64,000 bases of DNA from assembly GCA_023101885.1 (NCBI GenBank), contig JALPQD010000004.1, positions 8,027,421 to 8,091,420 of the forward strand. Reading direction: 5' to 3'. A model generated the notes under the pieces. It saw only the letters and a list, made by a program, of their open reading frames with translations, was not told the DNA's origin and made no database searches. The position numbers and the translations under genes are program-made. Positions 23,033 to 33,800 of this stretch are shown in pieces (the stretch's first letter is position 1; every line of letters starts with the position of its first letter). This DNA comes from Typhlomys cinereus (Eukaryota > Chordata > Mammalia > Rodentia > Platacanthomyidae).

Positions 23033-23207
23033 CATCCCAGCATTCTAGCGGTGGAGGTGGGATTAGGAATTCAATGTCGTCTTCCGCTACCTAGTGAGTT
23101 TGAGGCCAGCCTGGGCTACAGTGGAAACTGTCTCAAATAAACAAACCAAAAATTAGGTGAATCTTATGGCTTACATATTTTACCTAAACAATGTATAAAG
23201 TATTGTT

Positions 23208-23418
23208 ACAGATCCTAGACCCCACATATAGACGACAGGCGGGGACGGCCTGCGCTTCTGGTCCTGGTAGGGCGAGCCTGTGAATCCCGGGGCAGAGCAA
23301 ACAAGGAGGACGTGAAGGCGGTCATAGTGGTTCCTGAATTCGCCCGTGGTTCTATACATACACACACACATACATACACACATGCGCACACATGCACAAT
23401 TGAATAAGTAATAAAAAA
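23208..23418 (+). mobile_element. 5'-truncated GC-rich B2-superfamily SINE
   Basis: It starts mid-element (cagatcctagaccccacata) with no A box and only the end of the B-box region, then runs through the body and CA-rich end to the A tail. Truncated copies of a Pol III SINE are uncommon and suggest incomplete reverse transcription. I could not see a clear duplication. Confidence 0.85.
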
Positions 23419-24039
23419 AAAATACCTGATTAAATCAGGTATAGTGATCCACCCAGGAAAGTGCTTGTGGGGCAAACATGAGCTCCTAAGGATGATCTGC
23501 TACATCCCAAGAAAAGCTGGGCATGTACTTATAATCCAAGTGGGAAGTGGGGACAGGAGGAGGCTCTCGGGGGCTCACAGGTCAGCCAGACTAGTTTAAT
23601 TGTGAGCCCCAGGCTAGTGAAGACACCCTGTCTCAAAAAACAAACAAACAAACAAACAAAAAACTCGGAAAGATGGCTCACGGGTTAAGACTCTGCCTCA
23701 TAAGTTTAGATTCTAGATCTCATGTGAAAACACTAGGTGGGAATGGTGGTGGTCTGCACATCCAGCTATGGAAGGCAGAGCCTGGGAAATCCCAGAGCAA
23801 AGCAAAAAGGAGGCAGAAGCAATCTAGGAGATCTCTTCAGGATGATGCCTGGCCTCCCAAACACAAGCACCTCAACATAACAGTCTAAAGATAACTGACA
23901 AAAATATCACAGATTAGACATAAAATTAGACCTTTCTGAGCTGGAAAAACCTAGGTAATTTGGTTCTTGTGTGCCACCTGGTGGATGAACTGGAAGTGTG
24001 CTGGACCACCTCTGCAGAAGGTAAAGAAGGAACTGTCTT

Positions 24040-24086
24040 ACCTTTTCTTTACTTCTCTCTTCTTTATTCTTTTCTTTCTTTCTTTC

Positions 24087-24146
<60 letters not shown>

Positions 24147-24240
24147 TACCTCTCTCTTCTTTCTTTCCTTCTTTCTTTCTTTTTCTTTCTTTCTCTTTCT
24201 CTCTCTCTCCTTCCTTCCTTCCTTCCTTTCCCTTCTTCCT
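24040..24240. repeat. (TTTC)n pyrimidine tract
   Basis: About 200 bp of almost uninterrupted pyrimidine on the plus strand, mainly TTTC units with TTCC at the right end. Long open frames across it are low-complexity artefacts. Confidence 0.95.
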
Positions 24241-24249
24241 TTTTTATTT

Positions 24250-24440
24250 ATTTTTTGAGGATTAAGGTAGAGTTTATTAGAGGAGAAAAAGAATGGAACT
24301 CACAGCCTCAAGACCTGGAGTGCCATGAGGAGCAGCCACCCGGGAGAACTCATGGACTCTAGGCATGGAATCGATGAGGGGCGAAGAGCTGGAAACAAAC
24401 TCATGGACTCCACAAGTAGAGTGCTGTGAGGGCAGGTGCC
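24250..24440 (-). repeat. Copy of an unnamed A-tailed element (related to 46173-46513)
   Basis: Shares with 46173-46513 the segment ttaaggtagagtttattaga at its left end and degenerate internal units of the type 'actc(a)..gga..agtgccatgaggagc'. Read on the minus strand it ends with AATAAA about 20 nt before its A-rich boundary. This copy is shorter and ends near the C-run before 24452. Confidence 0.7.
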
Positions 24441-24470
24441 CCCCCTTTTTAATATTTATTTACTTATTTA

Positions 24471-24507
<37 letters not shown>

Positions 24508-25127
24508 CGGCTCAAGAATGACTTAGAATCATCCTGGATTGTGTCTATCTCCTATTTGTTTCATTCTGGGATTTCCCAGGCTCCACCTTTCAGAGCCGGA
24601 AGTACAAGCTGTTGCCATTTCTACCTGGCATTTTTTCCCTGGGATCTGGGATCCAAACTCAGGTCCTTGTGCTCGTGAGGCAGAGTCTTGACCCTCCAGC
24701 CCTCTCTCCGGCCTGCTTTCTTTGTTTTGAGACAGGCTGTACTGATATGTGGCAGAGGAAGATCCTGAACTTCTGACCCTCCTGGTGCCTCCACCTGCCA
24801 CCTACTGGGTTGTAGGCAAGTGTGAGCCTCGGTACTCAGTCATGTGGACAAATAATCTTGATGTGCGTTGTCCATTATGAGAGGTAGGTCTTTGCCATAA
24901 TACTTCTTCTCTTTCTTTAATTTTTCAAATGAAGAAGTAGAGATTAGGGGATGCTCAACTGCTGGGGAGGCTGGGGCAGGATCCCCACGAGTGGAAGACC
25001 AGTCTGGACAACTGCGCTAGATCCTGTCTAAACATAAAAGAAAAAGAGCTGGAATTGTATCTTAGTTGTTAGAGGGTTTGTCTGGCACAAGCGAGGCTCT
25101 GCAGTTCCCAGTACTGCAAAATAAAAG

Positions 25128-25435
25128 TAGGAAGGAAGGGAGGGAGCAAGGGAGGGAGGAAGGGAGGGAGGGAGGAAGGGAAGGAAGGAAGGAGGGAGGA
25201 AAGGAGAGAAGGAGGGAGGGATGGAGGGAGGGAAGGAGGAAGGTAGGGAAGGAGGAGGGAAGGAGGAAGGGAGGGAAGGAGGAAGGGAGGGAAGGAGGAA
25301 GGGAGGGAAGGAGGAAGGGAGGGAAGGAGGAAGGGAGGGAAGGAGGGAGGGAGGGAAAGAAGGAAGGGAGGGACAGAGGGAGGGAAGGAGGGAGGAAGAG
25401 AGAGAGGAAGGGAAGGAAAGAAAGAAGGAAAAAAA
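25128..25435. repeat. (GGGA/GGAA)n purine tract
   Basis: About 300 bp of pure or nearly pure purine on the plus strand, dominated by ggaa, ggga and ggagga blocks with a higher-order 'ggaggaagggaggga' period of about 16 bp (25256-25345). It adjoins the A-rich tail of an ID-like SINE at 25050-25120. ORFs of Gly/Arg/Glu repeats here are artefacts. Confidence 0.95.
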
Positions 25436-25595
25436 TAAAGAGATTAAGGCTCAGAACAAGCAAGATGGCTTAATGGATAAAAAAACTTGCTGCTAAAACA
25501 GACAACCTGAGCTGGAACCCACATGGTACAAAGGAAAGAACTGACTCCTGAAAGTTGTCCTCTGGACTCCAGGTATGTCTTGCTATGCGCGCGTG

Positions 25596-25642
<47 letters not shown>

Positions 25643-26185
25643 ATAAATGCAAAAAACAACTTTCCTTTTTAAAGCAAGAAGGGCCAGTGAACTAGTTCAG
25701 CAGGAGGAGGTCAAGTGCCCACATGGTGAAAGGAGAGAACAGACTCCTGCAAGTTGTTCTGTCCTCCACCTCTGTGCCATTTTGTGTATTCTCTCTCGTA
25801 GATAAACAAAGAGATGAATAAACAAATTCAATATTTAAAAAGAAACTGAGGCCCTCATCTGCTCAGTGCTTCAATGACAGCCAGTAAGTGTCAGAGCCTG
25901 GGTTTGATGCCTCATCTATTTGGAGAGCTGCTGCTTATTCTACTGACAAAAGTGTAGGAAGCCGCCTGCGAAGACAAATAGTGTCTCTTTTGTTTAGAAA
26001 GGATTAGGATCCAGCATTGGACAAATCCATCAAAACTAAAGAGACTAAAGAAAGCCTAGGAAGGCATTGGTGAGACAGTCACAGCCATAACTTCCAGGGC
26101 CCAGCTCTTCAGGGACTCTCCAGGAAGACGGCTGTGTGTGTGTCTGTGTGTGCGCGCACGTGCACACACATAGGTGCCTTGTTAT

Positions 26186-26797
26186 AGTTAGATACAGGTG
26201 TCAATTTGATGGTTGAGGGTTTGAACTCTGGTCACATTCGTAGAGAATTAGTAGTTGAGTTAAGCCTAGAACAAACCTGCAGGAGATTGTCTAGTGGATG
26301 GGGAGGTAAATAAAATGGAGGGAACTGATTGAGATAATTTGTGTTAGTTAATCCTGGGTGTCAACTTGACTACACCTGGCATGAATTAAATAAATAAAAT
26401 AAGCTGGCCTACTACCTGAAGAAATTATCCAGATCAATACATTTACAATACGAAGACCAGCTCTAGACCTGATTGGAACCTCCCAGTAGCAGACCAGATA
26501 AAAGAAACCATACAATAGAAAACTTTGAAGAAAAACTCTCCAAAGCTGTGCTAGAAAACTCTTCTGCCCAGCTTCTCAATCCTCCAGCCCCCATCCTCCA
26601 AGTCTTCAATATGACTAAAGATCCTCCAGGAATCCTCCAGCCTTCAGCTGTCACCCGCTGAACTACTGGACTGAGCAGCTACTGGCAGCCATCGTTGGAC
26701 TACCTCAGCCAAAGCTCGTAAGCCAACTCAATAAATTCCCTTTTCATATGTTCATTCTGTTGACTCTGTGACTCTAGAGAACCTTGACTAATACAGA
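26186..26797 (+). mobile_element. Old LTR-like interspersed repeat, family unresolved
   Basis: About 0.6 kb containing ggtgtcaacttgactacacc and ending ctctagagaaccttgactaa tacag, sequences I recognise as the ends of a widespread mammalian LTR-type repeat. A polyadenylation-like caataaattc lies at 26729-26738. Related fragments appear at 35150-35530 and 59880-60235. I cannot name the family reliably without a library search. Confidence 0.5.
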
Positions 26798-29700
26798 GTT
26801 GGCATCCTTCAGTACACTTGGCCAGACATGCTGATCTGGTAAGTAGGGATCATCCATCTCTCAGCTGTTATGTGGAGATGGTGTGGCCAGTTCTCTCTGC
26901 CCTGCTGTTGGCAAGAGCATTCCTGGCAAGTTGCACAGCTGTAACCAGGACTCATAAGAGAAAATAAACTCCTTGTTCCGTTAAGTCGTTTGATGGTAAC
27001 TTATCAGCAACATGCAGGCGAACTGCAACAGGAGCACGCGTGGCGTGTGTGGAGGTCAAGAGGACAGCCCTAGGTGTGGGTCATGACCTTCCTCCTTGTC
27101 TCCATGTCTGAGGCAGACATCTTCGTTGTTTGTTGGCCCTGTGCTTCCCCGGGATTCATTCTCTTGTCTCTGTGGGATCTCAGGGATTCTAGACACACCC
27201 CCTATGTGTTGGGGCTTTACCGGGTTTTGGGGATCCCAGTCCAGTCTTCCCGCTATACATCGAGTGCTTCACCCACGCAGCCATCTTCCCAGCCCCTGCC
27301 AGAAGGCATCTCACCAGAGCAAATCTGCCACCAAATGAAGAGTCTACCCCAAAGTAAGTGTTGAAATTGAGGACCTCATTTAATGAGCACCTGTTGTATG
27401 CCCAGCATTTCCCATGATGTCATCTCTAGAAGGTCCAAGTACTGAACAGTGGCATGAGGCTGGGCTTATGAGTGGTCACCTTGCTCATCAGTAGAAATGA
27501 CTTGGGCCTTGCAAGGGATGCGAAGCATGCAAGGACAGGCCCCGCGCTGGTTCGCCGCTTCAGGCTTCGGGTGGTAAGACAAGGATAGAACAGGAAAAGA
27601 GAAAGGTTGACTCATACCACTTGGGGACTAAACAGGCTCTTGGGTAACAAGGAAATTATTTCCCTTTCAAGGTGCTGACCCAGAGGCTTCTAGAACCCCT
27701 GGCCTTGCTAGGTTCAGGTTCAGGGAGCTGGATGCCAAGCCTGTCCAGGTTCCCATGGTAGCAGCAGTGCTGAGTAACCATGGCCCTGGCCCAGAGCCTC
27801 TCCTGCCGCACCTAAGGGAGTGTTTTTCCATTCTGAGGACTCATTCAGCACTTTGTTACTTGCACAAGTGGAAGCTTTGCGACTTCCTCTCTCCTCTCCT
27901 CTGTCCAAACCCAACTGCACCTGGATCATTACTGCCTTGAATCCTTCCAGAGCCTCTTCGGTGGGTTTACCTAAAGCCCCTGCCTTTCCTTGTTGGTGGT
28001 TAGTATGATTTTGCCATGTTTCCATCTGTTGGTTATTTTGAGGCAGGGTCTCAAGTAGCCCAGGCTAGCCTCAAAGTGGTTATGGCCTTGAACACCCAAT
28101 TCTCATGCCTCCCTCCTCCAGGTCTTGAGCTAAAGTGGCCCGCTGGTTCATGAAAAATTTTATCTGGGGAGCATTTAAATACTTAAATACCCCCTGCAAT
28201 CTATAACAAGGCTGAGCAAATATTGTTAATTAACTCATTGTGCTTGTGTATGTGTGCATACACATATTCTTTGCTTATTGGCCTAACCAGATTGTTGAAC
28301 TCTAAATTCATTGAGAGTCATTGTCTCCAAAAATTAAGGTGAAAAGTAATTAAAGAAGATAAGAGTATCAACCTCTGGCCTCTACATGCACACGCACACA
28401 CACACTACCATATCTATGTAAAAAGTATAACGTTATTTTCCCATGCATTTCCAAATATAAACATCACTCTTAGCTCACAGGCTATACAGAAAGAAATGGT
28501 AAGCTATGTGTGGTCCAGGGGCCATAGTTTTACCCACTTCTGATCTAAATCAGAAAAGTTTGATTCTCACATTTGTATTTGAACCAGGCTGGTGTGGAGA
28601 TGCAAACTTATACCCCAGCTTCCACAAGGAGGTGCCTAGAATTCCTGAGTGGGTTTAAGGACAGCCTGGGCAACTCAGTGAGATCCTGTCTCAAATCAAA
28701 AGTAGAAAGCAAGCTGAGAATGTAGTTCTGTAGAGGAGCGTTTGCCTAGCATGTGGAAGGTTCTGGATTTAATCTTCAGATTAATAAAACAACCACCCAC
28801 AACAAGAAGAAGCTGGTGTGGAGGTGTATAAGTGTAGTTCGAGCACTGAAGAGCCCACGGCGGGAGGACCAGGAGTTTGAGGGTAATTTAGCAAACAAGA
28901 GACCCTGTCTCAGAAAATGAAGCTTCATGCACACACGCCACACTCCCCCTAGACGAGTAAAACCCCCCCACAGGGCTTGTAAAAACACTGGCTGACCAGC
29001 CCCAAGCTAAGCCTTGTGTTCGTGATTCAAGTTTTATTTTATTTTTTTTTAGAATTTACTTGAGTGTGCGTGTGGTGCCTATGGGAGGTCAGAGGGACAA
29101 TTTGGGGGAATTTGTTTTTTCCTTCCATGGTGGGCTTCTGGGGGTTGAACTCAGGTTACCAGGTAGCAACCACTGAGCCATCTCATTGGCTTGAACTGTT
29201 TTGGGGATGGATTTCCCCCCCCAATTATAGTTATTTTTTAAACTAGATACATTAAACATAAACATTAACGTCAGCAGGATACTATGTAATTTTTTATGCA
29301 TGTATCCATTGTGTAATGTTTCCATCAAGTGATCAGCTTAAACATGTATCTATTTTTTTTCTTCTCTTTCTTTTGAACCAGGGTCTCACTATGTGGTCTC
29401 ACTAACCCCGACTGACCTTGAATTCATGATCCTCTCACCTCATGCTGGATTACAGGTATGAAACATTGTGTCTTGCTTCACATCTTTTTGTTTTCATTTA
29501 TCTTTGTGCCTGTGCTTGTGTGGTGTATGTATTATGTTCATGTGGGAATATGCACACATGTATATGTGTGCATATATAGAGGCAAAAGATTGTTAAATGT
29601 TTTCCTCAATAACTATCCACTATATGTACATACTTAATTTTCCTTAAGTGTAATTAATTTATAAATATGTATATATTTGAAGAATTATGTGGATGTGTGT

Positions 29701-30480
29701 GCTTGTGTGTGACTATGTGTGCATTTGTAAGTATATGTCAATGTGTACTTGTGTGTATGAATGTGTGTTCACTTGAGTGTGAGGGGAACCTATGTACCAT
29801 GGCACGAATGTGGAGGTATTAGCCCTGACCTTTTTGTCTTATTTGAGACCAGGTCTCTTCATGACTGCTGGGTGAGCCAGGCCAGCTGGCTGCCAGCTTT
29901 TGGAGATTCTCTGGTCTCTATCTCCCATTCTGCACGGTATTGAGCTTTTATGTGAAATCTGGAAATCTGAACTCAGGTCAACAGTAAAACGCCCAGAAAG
30001 GAGAATACGGAGCATCGAGAGAATGAATCAAACCCAGGTGACCGAGGAGGATGCTGGGAACCCAGCTATGCACTCTGAGGGACCTAGGTCAGCTTTCCAG
30101 CGACCAGAACCAGGGTGCTTCGGGCCACTCCCCTATTTTACTTCATGTCCGTCTCTTCACTAGAAACAGATTTTCAGGTTGGCTTTGCCTAACTTATTTG
30201 ATCTGGCTGCCTGAAGAAAAACACACCAAATAGCAGGTACCCAATAAACCCTAGGTGGGTAGGAATGCATACATCTGGAAAAAGGAAGCTAATGATGGCT
30301 ATTGATGTAGCGCTGCTAATTATTAACTACTTCCTTTAAATAAGCAGCTTTCCATAATGTCTCGGCATATTGAATTACTACTGGTCTGGTAGGATCTTCT
30401 CTATCAGGTTTTTAGTGTTGGGTAGCCCTCCTGCCCCTGGGTCACTCTCCCCAAGGCATTCCAGGTTCCTTTCTCGATTT
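26798..30480. other. Intergenic segment upstream of NAA25
   Basis: Contents: an old tRNA-type SINE (about 27050-27300, -), a MIR-like fragment (about 27365-27430), a mostly unique stretch (27430-28020), B1-type SINEs at about 28030-28135 (-), 28585-28695 (+), 28810-28920 (+) and 29375-29465 (-), an ID-like copy (28710-28790, +), an older SINE (29045-29195, -) and AT/TG-rich DNA (29490-29790). I see no exon or conserved open frame. Confidence 0.65.
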
Positions 30481-30725
30481 ATCAAAGCCGAGTCCACCTG
30501 GGTCTTCGGGCCTGAAAGGCAGAAGCGCACTCTTGGCCGATCTCGATGGCGCGCTTCCTCCCTTCGCGCGCTTCCCGCTCCGAACTCTTCTGCAGGGAAT
30601 TTGGAAGCGACCGCAGTTCCGGGCTGGCTCGCTTACTCCGTCGGCCAAAACCGAGACGCGGCGCCGATTAAAGGGGAGGCGAGCGTGCCGTTCTTCGCCC
30701 GCGCGCTCCGTCGCAGCCGCCCGAT

Positions 30726-30735
30726 TCTCGCGAGA
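30726..30735. promoter_or_regulatory. TCTCGCGAGA core-promoter palindrome
   Basis: Perfect 10-bp palindrome in the CpG island, 98 bp upstream of the ATG. This motif is a known positioned element of TATA-less housekeeping promoters. Use in this promoter is inferred. Confidence 0.75.
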
Positions 30736-30823
30736 CGCCGAGCGAGATCGACGCCCTCCCTTTAACAGCCGCTTCCCGGGGGCCTGCCGCGCGCCTGCGC
30801 ACTGCGCTTGTGCGCTTGTCATC

Positions 30824-30881
30824 ATGGCGACGCGGGGCCATGTGCAGGACCCTAACGACAGGCGCCTCCGGCCCATTTACG
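30824..30881 (+). CDS. NAA25: NAA25 coding exon 1
   Basis: 58 bp, MATRGHVQDPNDRRLRPIY plus the first G of an Asp codon, then the donor GTGAGT. The ATG has A at -3 and G at +4 and lies in the CpG island. Confidence 0.96.
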
Positions 30882-33800
30882 GTGAGTGCCCAGGGCCGGC
30901 CCGGTGGCCAGCTTGACAAGGCGAGGCCCGCCCTGCCCGTGGCAAAGGCCTCGGAGGGCCTTGGAGGGCGCACGCGGGAGGCGGGTCGGCGAGGGGGCGG
31001 GCCGCGCGGGACACTAGGCCGCAGCCGCGGTCTCGCGTAGGCGCTGGGCCGGCCTTCCTGAACGCTGGGCTGGGAACAGCGCGGGCCGGACGGCGGCGGG
31101 TCGCGGCGGCTGTCGGACCCCGCAGCACGCGTCTTTCTACAGGGCTGCGTCCTCGCGGCCGCTCCAAGGAGACCCTAGGAATTCTTGCGGGTGGAAAAGT
31201 GGCTTCGGGCCGGAGGGTGGCACCGCCTACGGAGGGGAAATTGCCCCGTGAAAGGTTTTGGGTCCACGGGAATTGGCCCCCGGGGGTGTTTGACTGTGTA
31301 GACTTGAGTGCACACTGGGAAACCGAGGTTCAGAAATGGGAAGGGGCTGCCGCAAGGTCACCCTCGTTCTCCAGGCCCGGCCCGGGTCGCTGTGCACAGA
31401 GCTAAACTCGGTGCCCAAGCGGCTGCTCCGGGCGCACGTGGGAGGCGGGCAGGGGCGAGGGGGGGTCCAGAACAGCAGCGAAGAGCGCGTCGTAGCTGGG
31501 GTCAGAGGGGCCGTCCCGGCCGCTGGTGGGCTTTTCCTTTCTCTGCAATCTGCCTTCCGCGTGCTTGGTGGATCTCTCTGGCTTTAGCAATAAACCTTGA
31601 GGTCTTCTCGATACCCTAGTAGTAGGAATTAAAAAAATCATAGAATCGAATGAGACAAACGTTTTCCAATAATTGAGATGTCCCTTCATTGGAGGTGGTC
31701 CTTTTTCTCTTAAGATGGTCGCATGGTTTTGGTCTATCTCAATTTTTTTTTTTTTTACAAAAGATCTTCCATTACTACTGTGGTTGTTATTAAATATTCT
31801 CTGCGTTTTAGTTCTTGGCGTTTAATTTTATTTTTACCAGGGTAGAGGCTTCACTTTGTTTTGGGCACAGTTGGTACAAATAGTCCTGCTTTATATCCTC
31901 CCCATCCCCATCTGTTTCTGAGTAACCCCTCCTGGTCTGGAACCCTCTTTGTAGACTAGGCTGGACTCCAACTTGCAACTACCCTTCAGAGTACTTTTGC
32001 TTTTATGTGCAATTTTGTGTCGTGGTATGTTTTTAACACTGTCCGATGCTAGCATCAGTAGCCCTATGAAGTTTAGTAATTAGAAGGCAAAATGCATTAT
32101 GTCCTTAATCTTTACATAGGATAGCTCCTTGAGTCTGCACCCATTGTCACACATCCCTGTCTGACTTTTTTTTTTAAACAGATGAAGGGACTGAAATATT
32201 GATAGGATGTAATTTGTCTGAGACTACTCAGGTAATACTTGTTAAAGCTGGAATTTGATTTACCTGTGGTCACTGGCAAAGATAGGACTCTGATTTTCGC
32301 TTCCCCATTTTTGTCTATTTTGCCCTTGCCTTTCAGTGTGTATATTCAGAGGACAGAATAGTCCTCATGTAGGCCAGGCGAGCTCAGAACAAGGTATCTC
32401 CCAACCTTTGAGTGAGAGAATATAAGAACAAAGTTCACGTTTTTTGTGACTCACCACAGCTTTGTGCAGACACTGTCCAAAGCCTTAAAAAAACACAAAA
32501 AAACTAAAGAATCAATACTTTAAGAATAATTAGATTCTTAATATTGTTTTGGAGAATGAAGGAAAATGTTGCTGGTTTCAGATTCATTTAGAATTAATAA
32601 TGTTTTGAACTGCCCAACAAAAAGCACCATTTTACATTGTTTAGCATCAGGATATATTAGCCAGAAGTGACATGTCATATACATACTCTCAAAGCCAAAG
32701 TCAGAAGCTTTTGTTGTAGCTGCAAGGGAGAGTAGAACAGGATGCCTTCAAGAGTCTTGAATGAATAATAGAAAGTGGCAGGACTAGGGGACGGAAGGAC
32801 AGGGCTGGCCTGGGGGGCAGCACTTCTTATTCATATGCCAGGATTTTGGTGTTCAGACATGGTCATCTCCAAGCAACTGCTCATCCTTGGGCCCAGGCAT
32901 TCCCCACTGACAGCTCATGTACGTGGAGCCTGGACCACCAGTCAGATGTTGAGTAAGTGCAATAGTTGAGTGCTTGCTGTGGCCAGCTGCCCTCTCTGGT
33001 AGGTAAGGTGGTCCTGATCACAGTAGAGATTAGTGTGCTCAAGGTTGTGACTCAGGTTGTAGAACCCACACTGAACACTGCCTTCTCCAAGTATATGCAG
33101 AAACTCCTGTCCTGGTACAGTGTCCAAAGCTTTACAACTTGGAAGCTCTGCCTGCGGCTGTACTTCAGTCTCCTGAAGTGTGGTAGGGGGTTGAAATCTA
33201 CTTGTGCCCAGATTTAGAATTGTTTTTCTGAGAAAGGGTAGCCCAGGGTGGCCTTCAATTCACTCTCGCTCAGGCTGCCTGGAACTCAAGACCCTCCTGA
33301 GTACTGGGATGCAGGCTTGTGCCGCCATACCCTCCTAGTTCCTTGAAATTATTCTTTTGGTATGGGGTTCTTGCCAAACATTTTACTTGTCTGTGATTTG
33401 TTGAGTCCTAGTGCTTCTTTTACCATTGTTTACTAATGTTTTTGGTATTTACCTTGTAGGCAAGGGGAAGGGTAGAGATAATAAATACTTGATTCTTTTT
33501 CATTGAGTAACTCTTCCCCCCCCCACACTTAAATAGCCGCTAGTGCGAGTGATAGCTAGGTGTGGCATTTAGTGAATTTACTGGAAATGGTGGAGCTGCA
33601 GATGAGCCTGAAGAACTGTCAGTCAGACAGATAAAAATGTAAGGCTACTCCCACCCCAGGCAGCACTGTGATTGGGGCTATGGCTGCCATTCCCCTACGT
33701 GGACACAGGCGAGGGAGAAGCTCAGTGACAGGAAGAAGTGGGCCTACAAGGGTGGTCACTGTGGGCTTCTAGTCTCTGATTGAGTTGCAAGTCTGCTTCG

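Larger units (their letters stand above)
20226..26185. other. Intergenic segment with SINEs and long simple repeats
   Basis: Contents: an older SINE (20280-20370, +) whose tail has become (CT)n(CA)n (20378-20466); a (TGCG)n(TG)n tract (20872-20953); a G+C-richer unique stretch (21000-21300); ID-like copies on the minus strand at 21768-21832 and 21928-22000; a young SINE (22720-23032, -); a 5'-truncated SINE (23208-23418, +); an older SINE (23661-23885, +); a (TTTC)n tract (24040-24240); an unnamed element (24250-24440); an older SINE (24472-24715, -); an ID-like copy (25050-25120, +); a (GGGA/GGAA)n tract (25128-25435); (CA)n (25598-25640); and a MIR remnant (about 25845-25960, -). No gene evidence. 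Confidence 0.7.
30500..31250. promoter_or_regulatory. NAA25: NAA25 CpG-island promoter
   Basis: About 0.75 kb of CpG-dense DNA centred on the NAA25 start codon, with no SINE inside. It contains the palindrome TCTCGCGAGA at 30726-30735 (98 bp before the ATG) and an NRF1-like CCTGCGCACTGCGC at 30794-30807. There is no TATA box. The start of transcription probably lies between these two motifs and the ATG. Confidence 0.88.

Noticed and set aside
23960..24362. 131-codon Phe/Leu/Ser-rich frame resembling a membrane protein
   Set aside because: It is the translation of a (TTTC)n microsatellite, not a real hydrophobic protein.
25066..25496. 135-codon plus-strand frame and a matching minus-strand frame across the purine tract
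   Set aside because: Pure simple-repeat translation (Gly/Arg/Glu or Pro/Ser/Phe) with no non-repetitive domain.
32966..33217. 84-codon plus-strand frame in NAA25 intron 1
   Set aside because: No recognisable domain, no splice-site or frame fit to NAA25, and no sign of a processed gene (no A tail or duplication seen).
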